A stretch of 60,155 nucleotides of DNA from Candidatus Avispirillum faecium (GCA_904396155.1 CAJFOI010000019.1:1-60155), one strand, 5' to 3'; shown: positions 24,996 to 34,283, numbered from the stretch's first letter. Notes: generated by a model from the letters alone, not told the origin. Numbers and translations: made by a program.

Positions 24996-25024
24996 AATAT
25001 AGCATAATCCACTATATTTGTCAA
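24996..25024 (-). promoter_or_regulatory. promoter of the amidohydrolase-isomerase-SBP operon
   Basis: Minus strand: TTGACA, 17 bases, TATATT, with TGC before the -10. It gives a leader of about 30 bases. Confidence 0.8.
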
Positions 25025-25102
25025 CAAAAAAAGCAGTTCTTTTGCATATATTTACTGGCTGTTCAAAAAGATTTAACATGGGAAGCAGCCGCTCCGCACA
25101 CG

Positions 25103-25975
25103 TCAGCCGTCCCCGTCATTTTTATCCTCTTGAGCCGATGCCTTGGGCTCCCGCAAGGTGGGGATAAACCGTCTTGCAAAGCTGCCTTTTCCCCTGGACT
25201 TTACATAGAAAAATCCGATCACGGAAAACACAAAAGCGCCCACAAAATTCACCAAAAGATCCTTCATGGTATCAATAATACCCACGTCCAGGTATCCCTG
25301 GATCCCAAAATCTGTCAAGGAACATTCCGTACCGTCCGCCGTAATGATCACCGTTTCCACAATATCCCGTATTGCCAGAGGGGCCTCTCCCTTTCCATTT
25401 CCAAACATGGCAGAGGAAATGGTGTCCACTGCAAAATCCTTTTGCATATCCAAGAGAAATACCTGATCCATAAAAAACTCAAAAAATTCCCATATGACGC
25501 CTACCGTCATGGAAAAACAAAACGCCACCACGGCAAGAAACAGAGGAGACAGTTCAAACTTGAATCTGGTAGAGCGGTTTAGAATATCCACCAGGGCAAA
25601 TCCGATAGCGGCACAAAGAAATCCGTTCACGGTATGAAGCATAGAATCCCAGAAAGGAACCCGCAGATAAAAGCTGGAGATCTCCCCTAAAATTTCCGCC
25701 GCAAAAATAAACAAAAGCACGATGATTTCCAGCGTTTCCGGCAACTGGATCCCAAAGTTCTGAGAGACGAAGGACGGAAGCAAAAACAGCACCAGAGACA
25801 AAAGACACAAAAAGAAGTTTTCATAGTTGCCGTTCAAAAGAGACCACACCGCCACAAAAATCACCAAAAGGCGCAAGACCAGATAAATGGCAAAGGTGCC
25901 TTTGTGCTCTTTGATCTGTGCGTGCAGTGCGGCACGCCTTCCCTTCGCCCTTTTCTCTTTTTGCCTTTGTTTCAT
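25103..25975 (-). CDS. polytopic membrane protein, DUF2238/YjdF-like
   Basis: A 290-residue integral membrane protein with a basic N-terminal tail (KQRQKEKRAKGRR) and seven or so hydrophobic segments. The region FYLRVPFWDSMLHTVNGFLCAAIGFALVD has the W-D-x-x-x-H-x-x-x-G-F pattern of the predicted membrane protein family around YjdF. A soluble loop (about residues 175-235) is inserted before the last helices and the tail is charged. Function unknown. It lies downstream of coaD with a probable terminator in between and upstream of the promoter of the next operon. AAAAGGAGAAGG precedes the start. Confidence 0.7.
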   Translation of the reverse strand: MKQRQKEKRAKGRRAALHAQIKEHKGTFAIYLVLRLLVIFVAVWSLLNGNYENFFLCLLSLVLFLLPSFVSQNFGIQLPETLEIIVLLFIFAAEILGEISSFYLRVPFWDSMLHTVNGFLCAAIGFALVDILNRSTRFKFELSPLFLAVVAFCFSMTVGVIWEFFEFFMDQVFLLDMQKDFAVDTISSAMFGNGKGEAPLAIRDIVETVIITADGTECSLTDFGIQGYLDVGIIDTMKDLLVNFVGAFVFSVIGFFYVKSRGKGSFARRFIPTLREPKASAQEDKNDGDG

Positions 25976-25995
25976 AGCTTCCTTCTCCTTTTTAG

Positions 25996-26025
25996 AAAAC
26001 AGTTCTGCACCTGCAGGACTGTTTT
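25996..26025 (-). terminator. hairpin after coaD
   Basis: AAAACAGT...ACTGTTTT with inner CTGCA/TGCAG pairing and one mismatch, followed on the minus strand by CTAAAAAGG rather than a clean T-run; partial termination is likely. Confidence 0.55.
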
Positions 26026-26029
26026 CGCT

Positions 26030-26524
26030 TTACTCCTTTTCTGACAACAAGCGCAGCATCAGCTTCGCCGTCACAGCGTCCGCGACATCCGACAGATCTG
26101 CCCCATACCGAAGCCGTTCCCTGGCATAAGTAGAGGACACATGCGCCAGATCGGGCTTTGCCGGAAGAAAAACCGTCTCCAGCCGTGGAGAAAACCGGCG
26201 CATAATCTCGGCCAGCGTATATTCATAATCAAAATCTGTTCCGTTTCGCAGGCCCTTCACTACGTAAGAAACCCCCAACTTGTCCGCAAATTCGGCGGCC
26301 AGCTCCTCGCAGATCAGGCATTGGACATTGGGGAGATCTCTGCAGGCACTTTCCAAAATGCGGCGCCGCTGCGGTGGAGAAAAAAGCCCCCTATCCCTTT
26401 TCTCTCCGTTTACCATCACCACCGCATATACCTCATCAAATGCAGAGGCTGCCCGGCGGATGATATCCACATGCCCAAGCGTTGCGGGATCAAAGCTTCC
26501 CGGCACCATCGCGATCCGTTTCAT
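26030..26524 (-). CDS. coaD: pantetheine-phosphate adenylyltransferase
   Basis: A 164-residue nucleotidyltransferase of coenzyme A synthesis: 4'-phosphopantetheine plus ATP gives dephospho-CoA. The ATP-binding PGSFDPATLGHVDII contains the TxGH motif (residues ~16-19), and the second motif VSSTYARER corresponds to ISSTxVRE. GLRNGTDFDYE is the usual substrate loop. The start at 26524 overlaps the rsmD stop by four bases (ATGA), as in the common rsmD-coaD pair of Firmicutes; longer forms run into rsmD. Confidence 0.96.
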   Translation of the reverse strand: MKRIAMVPGSFDPATLGHVDIIRRAASAFDEVYAVVMVNGEKRDRGLFSPPQRRRILESACRDLPNVQCLICEELAAEFADKLGVSYVVKGLRNGTDFDYEYTLAEIMRRFSPRLETVFLPAKPDLAHVSSTYARERLRYGADLSDVADAVTAKLMLRLLSEKE

Positions 26525-27153
26525 CGAATTTCCTCCCCCTTTGTCAGCAGCGTGATCCGCGTTCGTCCGTACAGGGCGGTGCGCAGCACGGCAAATTGTT
26601 CCGCCAGTTCTTCCCGCTCCCCAAATACCTGCCGGCAAACCTGCTCTCTATGATAGGTTTCATCCTTCAACAGCCGCTTGGACGCCGGCAGGGGTCCGTT
26701 GTCCGTTTCACAGATGATCCTTCCCCCAGGTGCCAGCAGGCCTCCCTGCGCGATTTCTGCGAGTGCGTCCGGCAAAAAGCCGGAGCTGTAAGGCGGATCC
26801 AGAAAAATCATGTCAAACCGTTCTCTGTTCGCCGCCCCGCGCAGAAAGGACGCGTAATCCCCCGCAGAGATCCGGCAGCGGTCATACAGTCTTGTTTTTT
26901 TTGCATTTGCCGCAATCACATCGCACGCCGCCCGGGCAGCATCTATAAAGACACACTGCGCTGCGCCCCGGCTGAGAGCCTCCAGTCCCAACTGTCCGCT
27001 CCCCGCAAACAGGTCCAGTACCCTTCTGCCCTCTATTTCAAATTGAATCATTGAAAAAAGCGCTTCTTTCACCCGCTCACCAGTGGGTCTTGTATCTTCT
27101 CCCGGCAGAGTTTCAAGCGGGATCCCTCTGGCGCTGCCCGTAATAATCCGCAT
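26521..27153 (-). CDS. rsmD: 16S rRNA (guanine-966 N2)-methyltransferase
   Basis: A 210-residue SAM-dependent enzyme that methylates G966 of 16S rRNA. Features are MRIITGSARGIPLETLPGEDTRPTGERVKEALFSMI at the N-terminus, SAM motif I VLDLFAGSGQLGLEALSRGA (about 45-64) and the catalytic DPPY (about 120-123) in IFLDPPYSSGF. Translationally coupled with coaD; 66 bases follow uvrC. Confidence 0.95.
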   Translation of the reverse strand: MRIITGSARGIPLETLPGEDTRPTGERVKEALFSMIQFEIEGRRVLDLFAGSGQLGLEALSRGAAQCVFIDAARAACDVIAANAKKTRLYDRCRISAGDYASFLRGAANRERFDMIFLDPPYSSGFLPDALAEIAQGGLLAPGGRIICETDNGPLPASKRLLKDETYHREQVCRQVFGEREELAEQFAVLRTALYGRTRITLLTKGEEIR

Positions 27154-27219
27154 CTTTTGTCCGTTCCTTTACCATTTTATATTTGCAGCAGCTTTGCGTG
27201 CCGCTGCTTCTACATTTGC

Positions 27220-29100
27220 CTAATCTCTTTGAAAAAACGCCTGTAGTGCTGCGGCATTCTCCCGGCTGATGCCCGGCACTGCGGCGATCTCTTCCAGAGA
27301 TGCTCCCCGCAGCGCTGTCAGCGTCTTAAAATGCTGCAGCAGCTTTTTTGCTTTTGCCGGGCCGATTCCCGGCACCTTTTCCAGAGAAGACTGCTTCATC
27401 GTCTTTCCCTTTGCCGCGCTCATCCTGGAAATGGTGTAGCGGTGTACCTCCTCCTGGATGCGATAGACAAACCGAAACACCTCCGGCTCTCTGGCGATGC
27501 TGACTTCCCCGTCCTCCGAAACGATGGTTCGGGTCTTGTGATGGGCATCCTTCACCATACCAAACACCGGCACCGAAATTCCAAGGGAATCGAAAAGCTG
27601 CCGGGCCACGGAGACATGACCGGCTCCCCCGTCCAGAAGAATCAAATCGGGAAGTGTGTCAAAAGAGGCATCCCCCTTATTCAGGTGAGACATCCTGCGG
27701 CGCAGTGCCTCCTCCATCGCCTGATAATCATCCGGCCCTGTATTTCCCCGGATCTTAAAATGGCGGTAATGCTTCTTACAGAATTTCCCGTTCTCTATGA
27801 CGATCATGCCCGCGGTGATATTTTCCTTTCCCATATTGGAAATATCATACGCTTCGATTTTCTCAGGCAGCACTTCCAGACAAAGGAGCGACGCCAGGCT
27901 GGCAAGGATTTTTTCATCTGTATCATCCCGTTTTCGACGGGTCATGCTGTGACGTACCGCATCCCGCTGCGCCATCTGACACAGATCTCTCAAAGTCCCC
28001 CGCACCGGCGTGCGAATCTGCACTTTCCGCCCTGCCCTTTGGGACAAATATTCCGCCGTAATTTCCCGGTCGCTTTCTGTAAGGGAAAAAGAGAGGTAAA
28101 TCTCCCGGGGAATGTACTCCCTGTACCGGTACAAATTGACGATGAACGCCGCAAAAGGAGAATCCTCCCGGGCCGCCGCGGGGGACAGCGCCTGTTCATC
28201 GTACGCCTGCGCACCTGTAATTTCGTCTGCTCCAAACATAAAATACTCACTGTCGCAGATTGCGCCGCCGCGGATATACAGTACCGCCGCACAATCACAT
28301 CCCTCATGGGAGGAAAGGGCGATCACATCACAGTCCGTATCGGGGGAAAGCTGGGTCTTCTGCCGGTCCCCCAGGCGGCGCAGCGACAGGATGGCATCCC
28401 TGCATCTGGCTGCCTCTTCAAAGCGTTCCTGCTCCGCGGCGCGCTCCATACGTTCACCCAAAGACTTCTCAACATCCTTTGTATTTCCCCGCAGCATTTG
28501 AATGGCACACCTGATCAGCTCTCCGTATTCCTGCGCATCTACTTCTCCCGTACATACTCCGCAGCAGCGGCCGATCTGCCGGTAAACGCAGGGCCTGCCT
28601 TTTCCGATATCCTCGGGGAACTTTTTCTTGCAGGACGGGATCCCCAGTGTCTTTTCTATGGTGGAAATCACATCGCCGATCACCTTGGTATTGGAGTAGG
28701 GGCCAAAATAAAGCCCACGTTCCCCCCGCTTGCGGGTCATAAGGATCCTGGGGTACTCTTCCTCTGTGGTCACTTTGATATACGGATAGGATTTCGCATC
28801 TTTCAGCAGAATATTATATTTGGGCGTGTACTGCTTGATGAGATTGTTTTCCAGCACCAGAGATTCCATTTCCGTATCACAGGTGATATACCGGAAATCC
28901 CGCACATGGGACACCATACGGGAGGTTTTGATATCGTGAGAGCCGTGAAAATACTGGCTGACCCGATTTCTAAGCGCTCTGGACTTGCCTACGTATATTA
29001 CTCCTCCCGTCTTGTCCTCCATAATATAGACGCCGGGCGTTTTGGGCAACAGCGCAGCCTTTTTCTGCAGATATTTCAGCACCTGCATATCCTGTTCCAT
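27220..29100 (-). CDS. uvrC: UvrABC nucleotide excision repair subunit C
   Basis: A 626-residue endonuclease that makes both incisions around bulky DNA damage after UvrAB recognition. The N-terminal GIY-YIG nuclease is GVYIMEDKTGGVIYVGKSRALRNRV (residues ~20-45). A UvrB-binding UVR region (SLGERMERAAEQERFEEAARCRDAI), an RNase H-like C-terminal nuclease (DLILLDGGAGHVSVARQ) and tandem helix-hairpin-helix motifs (VPGIGPAKAKKLL, VPGISRENAAAL) follow in normal order. The ATG at 29100 fits GGGGAGG and the family's start; an upstream in-frame extension is not needed. Confidence 0.96.
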   Translation of the reverse strand: MEQDMQVLKYLQKKAALLPKTPGVYIMEDKTGGVIYVGKSRALRNRVSQYFHGSHDIKTSRMVSHVRDFRYITCDTEMESLVLENNLIKQYTPKYNILLKDAKSYPYIKVTTEEEYPRILMTRKRGERGLYFGPYSNTKVIGDVISTIEKTLGIPSCKKKFPEDIGKGRPCVYRQIGRCCGVCTGEVDAQEYGELIRCAIQMLRGNTKDVEKSLGERMERAAEQERFEEAARCRDAILSLRRLGDRQKTQLSPDTDCDVIALSSHEGCDCAAVLYIRGGAICDSEYFMFGADEITGAQAYDEQALSPAAAREDSPFAAFIVNLYRYREYIPREIYLSFSLTESDREITAEYLSQRAGRKVQIRTPVRGTLRDLCQMAQRDAVRHSMTRRKRDDTDEKILASLASLLCLEVLPEKIEAYDISNMGKENITAGMIVIENGKFCKKHYRHFKIRGNTGPDDYQAMEEALRRRMSHLNKGDASFDTLPDLILLDGGAGHVSVARQLFDSLGISVPVFGMVKDAHHKTRTIVSEDGEVSIAREPEVFRFVYRIQEEVHRYTISRMSAAKGKTMKQSSLEKVPGIGPAKAKKLLQHFKTLTALRGASLEEIAAVPGISRENAAALQAFFQRD

Positions 29101-29139
29101 ATGCGCCTCCCCTTCAAGCAAGCTCAAGATCCTTTGAAG

Positions 29140-29164
29140 CAAAAAGCCGCCCATGCGGGCGGCT
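29140..29164 (-). terminator. terminator of ptsH
   Basis: AGCCGCCC/GGGCGGCT stem with a four-base loop, followed on the minus strand by TTTTTGC. It lies 16 bases past the HPr stop. Confidence 0.85.
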
Positions 29165-29179
29165 GCTAAATCTATTTAC

Positions 29180-29443
29180 TTATTCGTTGAAGCCGGTATC
29201 GATGAGCGCAGCAAGACCCTCTACGGCTTCCTCTTCATCTGCGCCGTCAGCAATGATCGTGATATTCATTCCCTTTACGATCCCCAGAGACAAAACCCCA
29301 AGCAAGCTCTTTGCGTTGATCCTGCGGTCCTCTCTCTCCACCCAGATCGCGCTTTTATAGGAGTTCGCTTTTTGGATGAAAAAAGTCGCGGGTCTCGCAT
29401 GAAGCCCCACATTGTTCTTTATCGTTACTTCACGTGACAACAT
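29180..29443 (-). CDS. ptsH: HPr phosphocarrier protein
   Basis: An 87-residue HPr of the phosphotransferase system. His15 in GLHARPATFFIQKA takes phosphate from enzyme I; the Gram-positive regulatory serine lies in INAKSLLGVLSLGIVKG, the segment phosphorylated by HPr kinase for CcpA-dependent carbon control. Enzyme I is not adjacent, so the gene is a single transcript with its own promoter and terminator. Because the active-site His and the regulatory Ser are both present it is HPr rather than Crh, which lacks the His. Confidence 0.95.
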   Translation of the reverse strand: MLSREVTIKNNVGLHARPATFFIQKANSYKSAIWVEREDRRINAKSLLGVLSLGIVKGMNITIIADGADEEEAVEGLAALIDTGFNE

Positions 29444-29480
29444 ATTCCATACTCCCGAACTTTCAAAATATTGCCGAAAT

Positions 29481-29536
29481 GGTAATCTACGGCTTGATTA
29501 CCGCTTCATTATAGCAAACATGAATTGCAAAATCAA
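29481..29536 (-). promoter_or_regulatory. promoter and leader hairpin of ptsH
   Basis: Minus strand: TTGATT (29531-29536), 17 bases, TATAAT (29508-29513). The first transcribed bases can form GGTAATC/GATTACC (29481-29502), which may stabilise the message or regulate it. Confidence 0.7.
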
Positions 29537-29836
29537 GTGCTTTTCCATAAATTCTGAAATTTAGCTTCGTTTTATAAAAAACATTACAAAAAAAGATGTT
29601 TTTTCAGTTATTTTGTTATGGATCCTGCCCCATGCCCGCTGCGGTCTGCGTAAAGAAGCCCCCTGTTTTGTTTTGTCTCTCCAGCATTCCCCGGGCAGAT
29701 TTTCCGGCACTTCCCTTTTCTTCCGTACAGTAAATGTAAACCCTGCAAGACTATTATAGCACGTGGATGGACTGGTGCAAGGGGATTCCTTAGGACAGTG
29801 CATTTTCAAAAGCAGAGTAAAAAGCCGCCTTTCCTC
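29537..29836. other. intergenic stretch without recognised content
   Basis: Between the ptsH promoter and the ileS promoter I see no gene, repeat or clear hairpin. The only longer frame, on the minus strand, would run antisense into the T-box and looks like chance. Confidence 0.5.
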
Positions 29837-29865
29837 TTGACAAAGGGCCACGTCTGTGCTATACT
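29837..29865 (+). promoter_or_regulatory. promoter of ileS
   Basis: TTGACA (29837-29842), 17 bases, TATACT (29860-29865). Confidence 0.88.
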
Positions 29866-29884
29866 GCTTCATAATATAAATAGA

Positions 29885-30105
29885 TAAAAGCTGTGACAGA
29901 GACAGTAGCAAGAAGATTGTACGGGCTCCAGCGAGCCGGGGGCAGTGAAAGCCCGGCGTCTGTTCTTTTTGTGAAAATCACTCCTGAGCTGCAGGGCGAA
30001 CGACAGTAGCCCCCGCCGGTGCCCGGCCGTTATCCTGGGCGCATATGACAGTATGCAGGTGGTTTGCAGGGTTCCCCTTGTCTTGCGGCAAGGGGATTTT
30101 TTTAT
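29885..30105 (+). promoter_or_regulatory. isoleucine T-box leader
   Basis: The leader of ileS has the T-box order: an AGTA element near the base of stem I, the distal GCGAGCCGG...GTGAAAGCCCGG region, a specifier loop GTGAAA-ATC-A with the isoleucine codon ATC at 29977-29979, the stem III end GGCCGTTAT, a T-box bulge with TGGT (30060-30063 region) that can pair with the ACCA end of uncharged tRNA, and a terminator CCCCTTG/CAAGGGG (30074-30095) plus T-run. Uncharged tRNA-Ile would favour antitermination and raise ileS expression. The T-box sequence itself is a variant of AGGGTGGNACCGCG. Confidence 0.88.
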
Positions 30106-30145
30106 AAATTTACAACAAAAATACAAGAGAAAGGCATGAACGATC

Positions 30146-33100
30146 ATGTACAAAAAAGTACCCACGGACCTGAATTTTGTAGAGCGGGAAAGGGACACCC
30201 TTGCTTTTTGGAAGGAAAACAAAATCTTTGAAAAAAGCATGGAGGAACGGAAGGGATGTCCGAACTATACCTTTTACGACGGCCCTCCGACGGCAAACGG
30301 GAAGCCCCATATCGGTCATGTGCTCACCCGGGTTATCAAGGATATGATCCCCCGGTATCACGCCATGAAAGGGTGCAATGTCCCCCGCAAGGCCGGATGG
30401 GACACCCACGGCCTCCCCGTAGAGCTGGAAGTGGAAAAGCTGCTGGGCATCAACGGAAAAGAGCAAATCGAAGCGTACGGCATCGCGCCCTTTATCGAAA
30501 AGTGCAAGGAGTCCGTATGGAAATATAAAGGCATGTGGGAGGACTTCTCCGAAACCGTAGGGTTTTGGGCCGACATGGAGCACCCTTATGTCACCTACCA
30601 CAACACCTATATCGAATCGGAATGGTGGGCCCTGAAGCAGATCTGGGACAAAGGGCTATTGTATAAGGGGTTCAAAATTGTTCCCTACTGCCCCCGCTGC
30701 GGCACCCCGCTCTCTTCTCACGAAGTGGCACAGGGTTATAAGGATGTAAAAGAGCGATCCGCTATTGTAAAAATGCCCATCATAGGCGAAGACGCAGCTT
30801 TCCTGGTCTGGACCACCACTCCCTGGACGCTGCCCTCCAATGTGGCGCTGTGCGTCAACCCGGACGCGGAATACATCCGGGCAAAAAAGGGCGACGAAAC
30901 GTTTATCCTGGCCCACGCCCTCGCCGACAAGGTCCTCGGAGAGGGAGAATACACCGTTTTGGAAACCATGCCGGGCAAAGCATTGGAATATAAGGAATAC
31001 GAACCCCTGTTCCGTTTTGTCTCTCCAAAGGAAAAGTGCTGGTACGTCACCTGCGACGGCTATGTCACCATGGAGGACGGTACCGGCGTCGTCCACATTG
31101 CTCCCGCCTTCGGCGAAGACGACGCGAGAGTTGGCCGGGCGTATCAGCTTCCCTTCGTCCAGCTGGTGGACGCAAAAGGGGAAATGACCGCCGAGACCGA
31201 GTGGCCCGGCGTATTTGTCAAAGACGCAGACAAGCTGGTACTGCGCCGGCTGGACGAAATGGGACGGCTGTATGCCGCACCTCTGTTTGAGCACAGCTAT
31301 CCTCACTGCTGGCGGTGTGATACGCCCCTGATCTACTATGCACGAGACAGCTGGTTTATCAAAATGACCGCAGTTAAGGACCGCCTGGTGGCCAACAACA
31401 AGACGGTCAACTGGATTCCCAAATCCATCGGAGAAGGCCGGTTCGGCGACTGGCTGGAAAACGTCCAGGATTGGGGCATCAGCCGCAACCGGTACTGGGG
31501 CACCCCCCTCAACATCTGGGAATGTTCCTGTGGCCATCGGCACAGCGTAGGCAGCATCGAAGAGCTGCGCAGCATGTCCCACAACTGTCCTGCGGACATC
31601 GAACTGCACCGTCCCTATATCGATGCGGTAAAAATCAAATGTCCAAAGTGCGGAGGCGAAATGTCCCGGGTCCCGGAGGTCATCGACTGCTGGTTTGACT
31701 CCGGCGCTATGCCCTTCGCCCAGCACCACTATCCCTTTGAAAACAAAGAGCTGTTCCAGGCCCAGTTCCCTGCCGATTTCATCTCGGAAGCCGTAGACCA
31801 AACCCGCGGCTGGTTCTATTCCCTTCTGGCAATCTCCACCCTGCTGTTTGACCGGGCGCCCTATAAAAACGTGATTGTTTTGGGGTTGGTACAGGATGAA
31901 GACGGGCAGAAAATGTCCAAATCCAAAGGAAACGCCGTCGATCCCTTCAAGGCCCTGGAAACCCATGGTGCCGATGCGATTCGCTGGTACTTTTACACCA
32001 ATTCCGCCCCCTGGCTGCCCTCCCGGTTCAGCGACCGGGCTGTGACGGAGGGGCAGCGAAAAGTGATGGGGACCCTGCAGAACACCTACGCCTTCTGGGT
32101 ACTGTATGCCAATATTGACTCCTTTGACCCCACAAAGTACCGTTTGGATGACTGTACTCTCACTGTGATGGACCGGTTCATTCTGTCCCGTCTGAACACC
32201 ATGATCCGGGGAATCGACGAAAATCTGGCAGCCTACCGGATCCCGGAAGCCGCAAAATATCTCTCCTCTTTCATCGACGAGCTTTCCAACTGGTATGTGC
32301 GCCGGTGCCGGGAGCGATTCTGGGCAGGAGGAATGGGCGAAGACAAAGTCGCAGCGTATATGACGCTGTACCACGTGCTGGTGGAAACCGCCAAGGCTGC
32401 CGCGCCCATGCTTCCCTTCATGGCGGAGGACATCTACCGCAACCTGGTCTGTACGGTGGACAAGACAGCCCCCATCAGCGTGCACCTGTGTGATTTTCCA
32501 AAATGGGACGCCGCACGCATCGATTCTGCGCTGGAAGACGACATGGAATTTGTTCTGAATGTCGTCACGCTGGGACGCAACGCCAGAAATGCCGCCAACA
32601 TCAAAAACCGGCAGCCCCTCTCTGTAATCTATGTAAAAACTGACCGCTCAGTGAGCGATTATTACCGGGATATTGTAAAGGACGAACTGAACGTAAAGGA
32701 CGCCGTCTTTACAGAAGACATTTCCGCTCTGTCTTCCTACAGCTTCAAACCCCAGCTGAAAACCGTAGGCCCCAAATACGGCAAGGTACTGGGACAGATC
32801 CGTCAATATTTGTCCCAGCTGGACGGCAACAGAGCGATGGAAGAGCTGGAGCAAACCGGCGTGCTTCGTTTTGCCGCAGGGGATACGGAAGTGGAACTTT
32901 CGAGGGAAGATCTCCTCATCGACGTCCAGCAAAAGGAGGGATATCACTCCGTAGCCGACGGCGGGATCACTGTAGCGCTTTGCACTGTACTCACCGATGC
33001 CCTTGTCGAAGAAGGCTTTGTCCGGGAACTCATCTCCAAGGTGCAGACCATGCGCAAGGACGCGGATTTTGATGTGACGGACCACATCGCCGTACAAATT

Positions 33101-33271
33101 ACAGGCAGCGAAAAGATCCAAAAGATCCTCTCCGAAAACGCCGACACATTCCAGGGGGCGGTTCTCTGCGACGCCCTGTCCTTTGCGACCGCCGAAAAGG
33201 CCCCGGAGGCGGTCAGGGAATGGAACATCAACGGCGAAAAAGCCACCATATCCCTCTGTCGTCTGCATTGA
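30146..33271 (+). CDS. ileS: isoleucyl-tRNA synthetase (long, type 2-like)
   Basis: A 1041-residue class I synthetase charging tRNA-Ile. The HIGH motif is at residues 55-58 (GKPHIGHV) and KMSKS near 590 (GQKMSKSKGN); the CP1 editing domain has WTTTPWTLPSN. Length and the sequence style (YTFYDGPPTANGKPHIGH, VPRKAGWDTHGLPVE, YCPRCGTPLSSHEV) match the longer IleRS type 2, which is eukaryote-like and associated with low mupirocin sensitivity; the bacterial type 1 C-terminal zinc finger is not seen. This subtype call is inference from features. Controlled by the T-box just upstream. Confidence 0.95.
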   Translation: MYKKVPTDLNFVERERDTLAFWKENKIFEKSMEERKGCPNYTFYDGPPTANGKPHIGHVLTRVIKDMIPRYHAMKGCNVPRKAGWDTHGLPVELEVEKLLGINGKEQIEAYGIAPFIEKCKESVWKYKGMWEDFSETVGFWADMEHPYVTYHNTYIESEWWALKQIWDKGLLYKGFKIVPYCPRCGTPLSSHEVAQGYKDVKERSAIVKMPIIGEDAAFLVWTTTPWTLPSNVALCVNPDAEYIRAKKGDETFILAHALADKVLGEGEYTVLETMPGKALEYKEYEPLFRFVSPKEKCWYVTCDGYVTMEDGTGVVHIAPAFGEDDARVGRAYQLPFVQLVDAKGEMTAETEWPGVFVKDADKLVLRRLDEMGRLYAAPLFEHSYPHCWRCDTPLIYYARDSWFIKMTAVKDRLVANNKTVNWIPKSIGEGRFGDWLENVQDWGISRNRYWGTPLNIWECSCGHRHSVGSIEELRSMSHNCPADIELHRPYIDAVKIKCPKCGGEMSRVPEVIDCWFDSGAMPFAQHHYPFENKELFQAQFPADFISEAVDQTRGWFYSLLAISTLLFDRAPYKNVIVLGLVQDEDGQKMSKSKGNAVDPFKALETHGADAIRWYFYTNSAPWLPSRFSDRAVTEGQRKVMGTLQNTYAFWVLYANIDSFDPTKYRLDDCTLTVMDRFILSRLNTMIRGIDENLAAYRIPEAAKYLSSFIDELSNWYVRRCRERFWAGGMGEDKVAAYMTLYHVLVETAKAAAPMLPFMAEDIYRNLVCTVDKTAPISVHLCDFPKWDAARIDSALEDDMEFVLNVVTLGRNARNAANIKNRQPLSVIYVKTDRSVSDYYRDIVKDELNVKDAVFTEDISALSSYSFKPQLKTVGPKYGKVLGQIRQYLSQLDGNRAMEELEQTGVLRFAAGDTEVELSREDLLIDVQQKEGYHSVADGGITVALCTVLTDALVEEGFVRELISKVQTMRKDADFDVTDHIAVQITGSEKIQKILSENADTFQGAVLCDALSFATAEKAPEAVREWNINGEKATISLCRLH

Positions 33272-33293
33272 GCAGCTTCCTTTTATAGATGAT

Positions 33294-34283
33294 ATGAAAA
33301 AAGAGACGCAGGCACAAACCAACCCCTTTCCGTACAGCGACAGCAACAAGCGATATCACACCTTTACGTACTACTTGTACAGACGATTCGGTGAAAAATG
33401 CGCCCGCATCCCTCTGGATGCGGGCTTCACCTGCCCCAACATAGACGGCACCCGGGGAATTGGCGGCTGCATATACTGTCTGAACGGTTCCAAAGCCGCA
33501 AGCAGAGGCGAAGGTCTTGCCGAGCAGTACAGCGCAGGAATGGCAGCCGTGGCAAAGAAATGGAACTGCAGGAAATATATCCCCTATCTCCAAGCCCACA
33601 CCAACACCTATGCCCCCGTAGAAACCCTGGAGGACATTTATGCAAAAGCGGCATCACTTCCGGGGGCAGTCATGCTGGCCATCGCCACCCGTCCGGACTG
33701 TCTGGGTCCGGAGGTGGTCTCTCTGCTGGCGAAGACCTCGCAAAAAATCCCGCTGCTGGTGGAACTGGGACTGCAAACCATCCACGATGACACCGCAGCG
33801 TACATCAACCGAGGACATTCCTACAGCGTGTTTTTAGAGGGGTACCGGCGCCTGCGCAGCGCCGGCGGAGACATTGCCGTCTGCATTCACCTGATCAACG
33901 GGCTGCCCGGCGAAGACAAAGCCTGTATGCTGGAATCCGCAAAGGCGGTAGCAAAGCTGAAACCGGATATGGTCAAACTCCATCTGCTCCACGTGCTGCG
34001 GGGCACGCCTCTGTGCGATCTCTATATGCAGAAAAAGTACACTCCTATGGAACAAGGGGAATATGTTGATATCGTATGCGATCAGATCGAATGGTTTGCA
34101 CCGCAAACGGTCATCGCCCGGGTTACAGGAGACGCGCCGGCAGATCTGCTGGCGGCGCCCCTGTGGAGCAGACGAAAGACCGCCGTTTCCAACGACATCG
34201 ACAAGGAATTGTACCGGAGAGGTACATACCAGGGGATCCGGTTTTGGTCCAACGCACTTGACAAATCCCCCGACAGTGTGTAA
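33294..34283 (+). CDS. radical SAM protein, YhcC family
   Basis: A 329-residue radical SAM enzyme. The iron-sulfur cluster site is CPNIDGTRGIGGCIYC, with the first Cys spaced widely from the CxxC pair, as in the YhcC/TIGR01212 group; the N-terminus SNKRYHTFTYYLYRRFGEKCARIPLDAGFTC is characteristic. TNTYAPVETLEDIY, ELGLQTIHDDT and HLINGLPGE follow as in Elp3-like enzymes. Reaction unknown, probably RNA modification. The ATG at 33294 is 22 bases after ileS, so readthrough from ileS is likely. Confidence 0.9.
   Translation: MKKETQAQTNPFPYSDSNKRYHTFTYYLYRRFGEKCARIPLDAGFTCPNIDGTRGIGGCIYCLNGSKAASRGEGLAEQYSAGMAAVAKKWNCRKYIPYLQAHTNTYAPVETLEDIYAKAASLPGAVMLAIATRPDCLGPEVVSLLAKTSQKIPLLVELGLQTIHDDTAAYINRGHSYSVFLEGYRRLRSAGGDIAVCIHLINGLPGEDKACMLESAKAVAKLKPDMVKLHLLHVLRGTPLCDLYMQKKYTPMEQGEYVDIVCDQIEWFAPQTVIARVTGDAPADLLAAPLWSRRKTAVSNDIDKELYRRGTYQGIRFWSNALDKSPDSV

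Noticed and set aside
27331-29169. 612-codon plus-strand frame opposite uvrC
   Set aside because: It is antisense to a complete and well recognised uvrC; codon shadowing in GC-rich sequence explains it. The same applies to long antisense frames over feoB, ileS, the ABC genes, fabF and accC.
29561-29911. 116-codon minus-strand frame
   Set aside because: It runs antisense through the ileS promoter and the T-box start, has no ribosome site and no recognisable domain.
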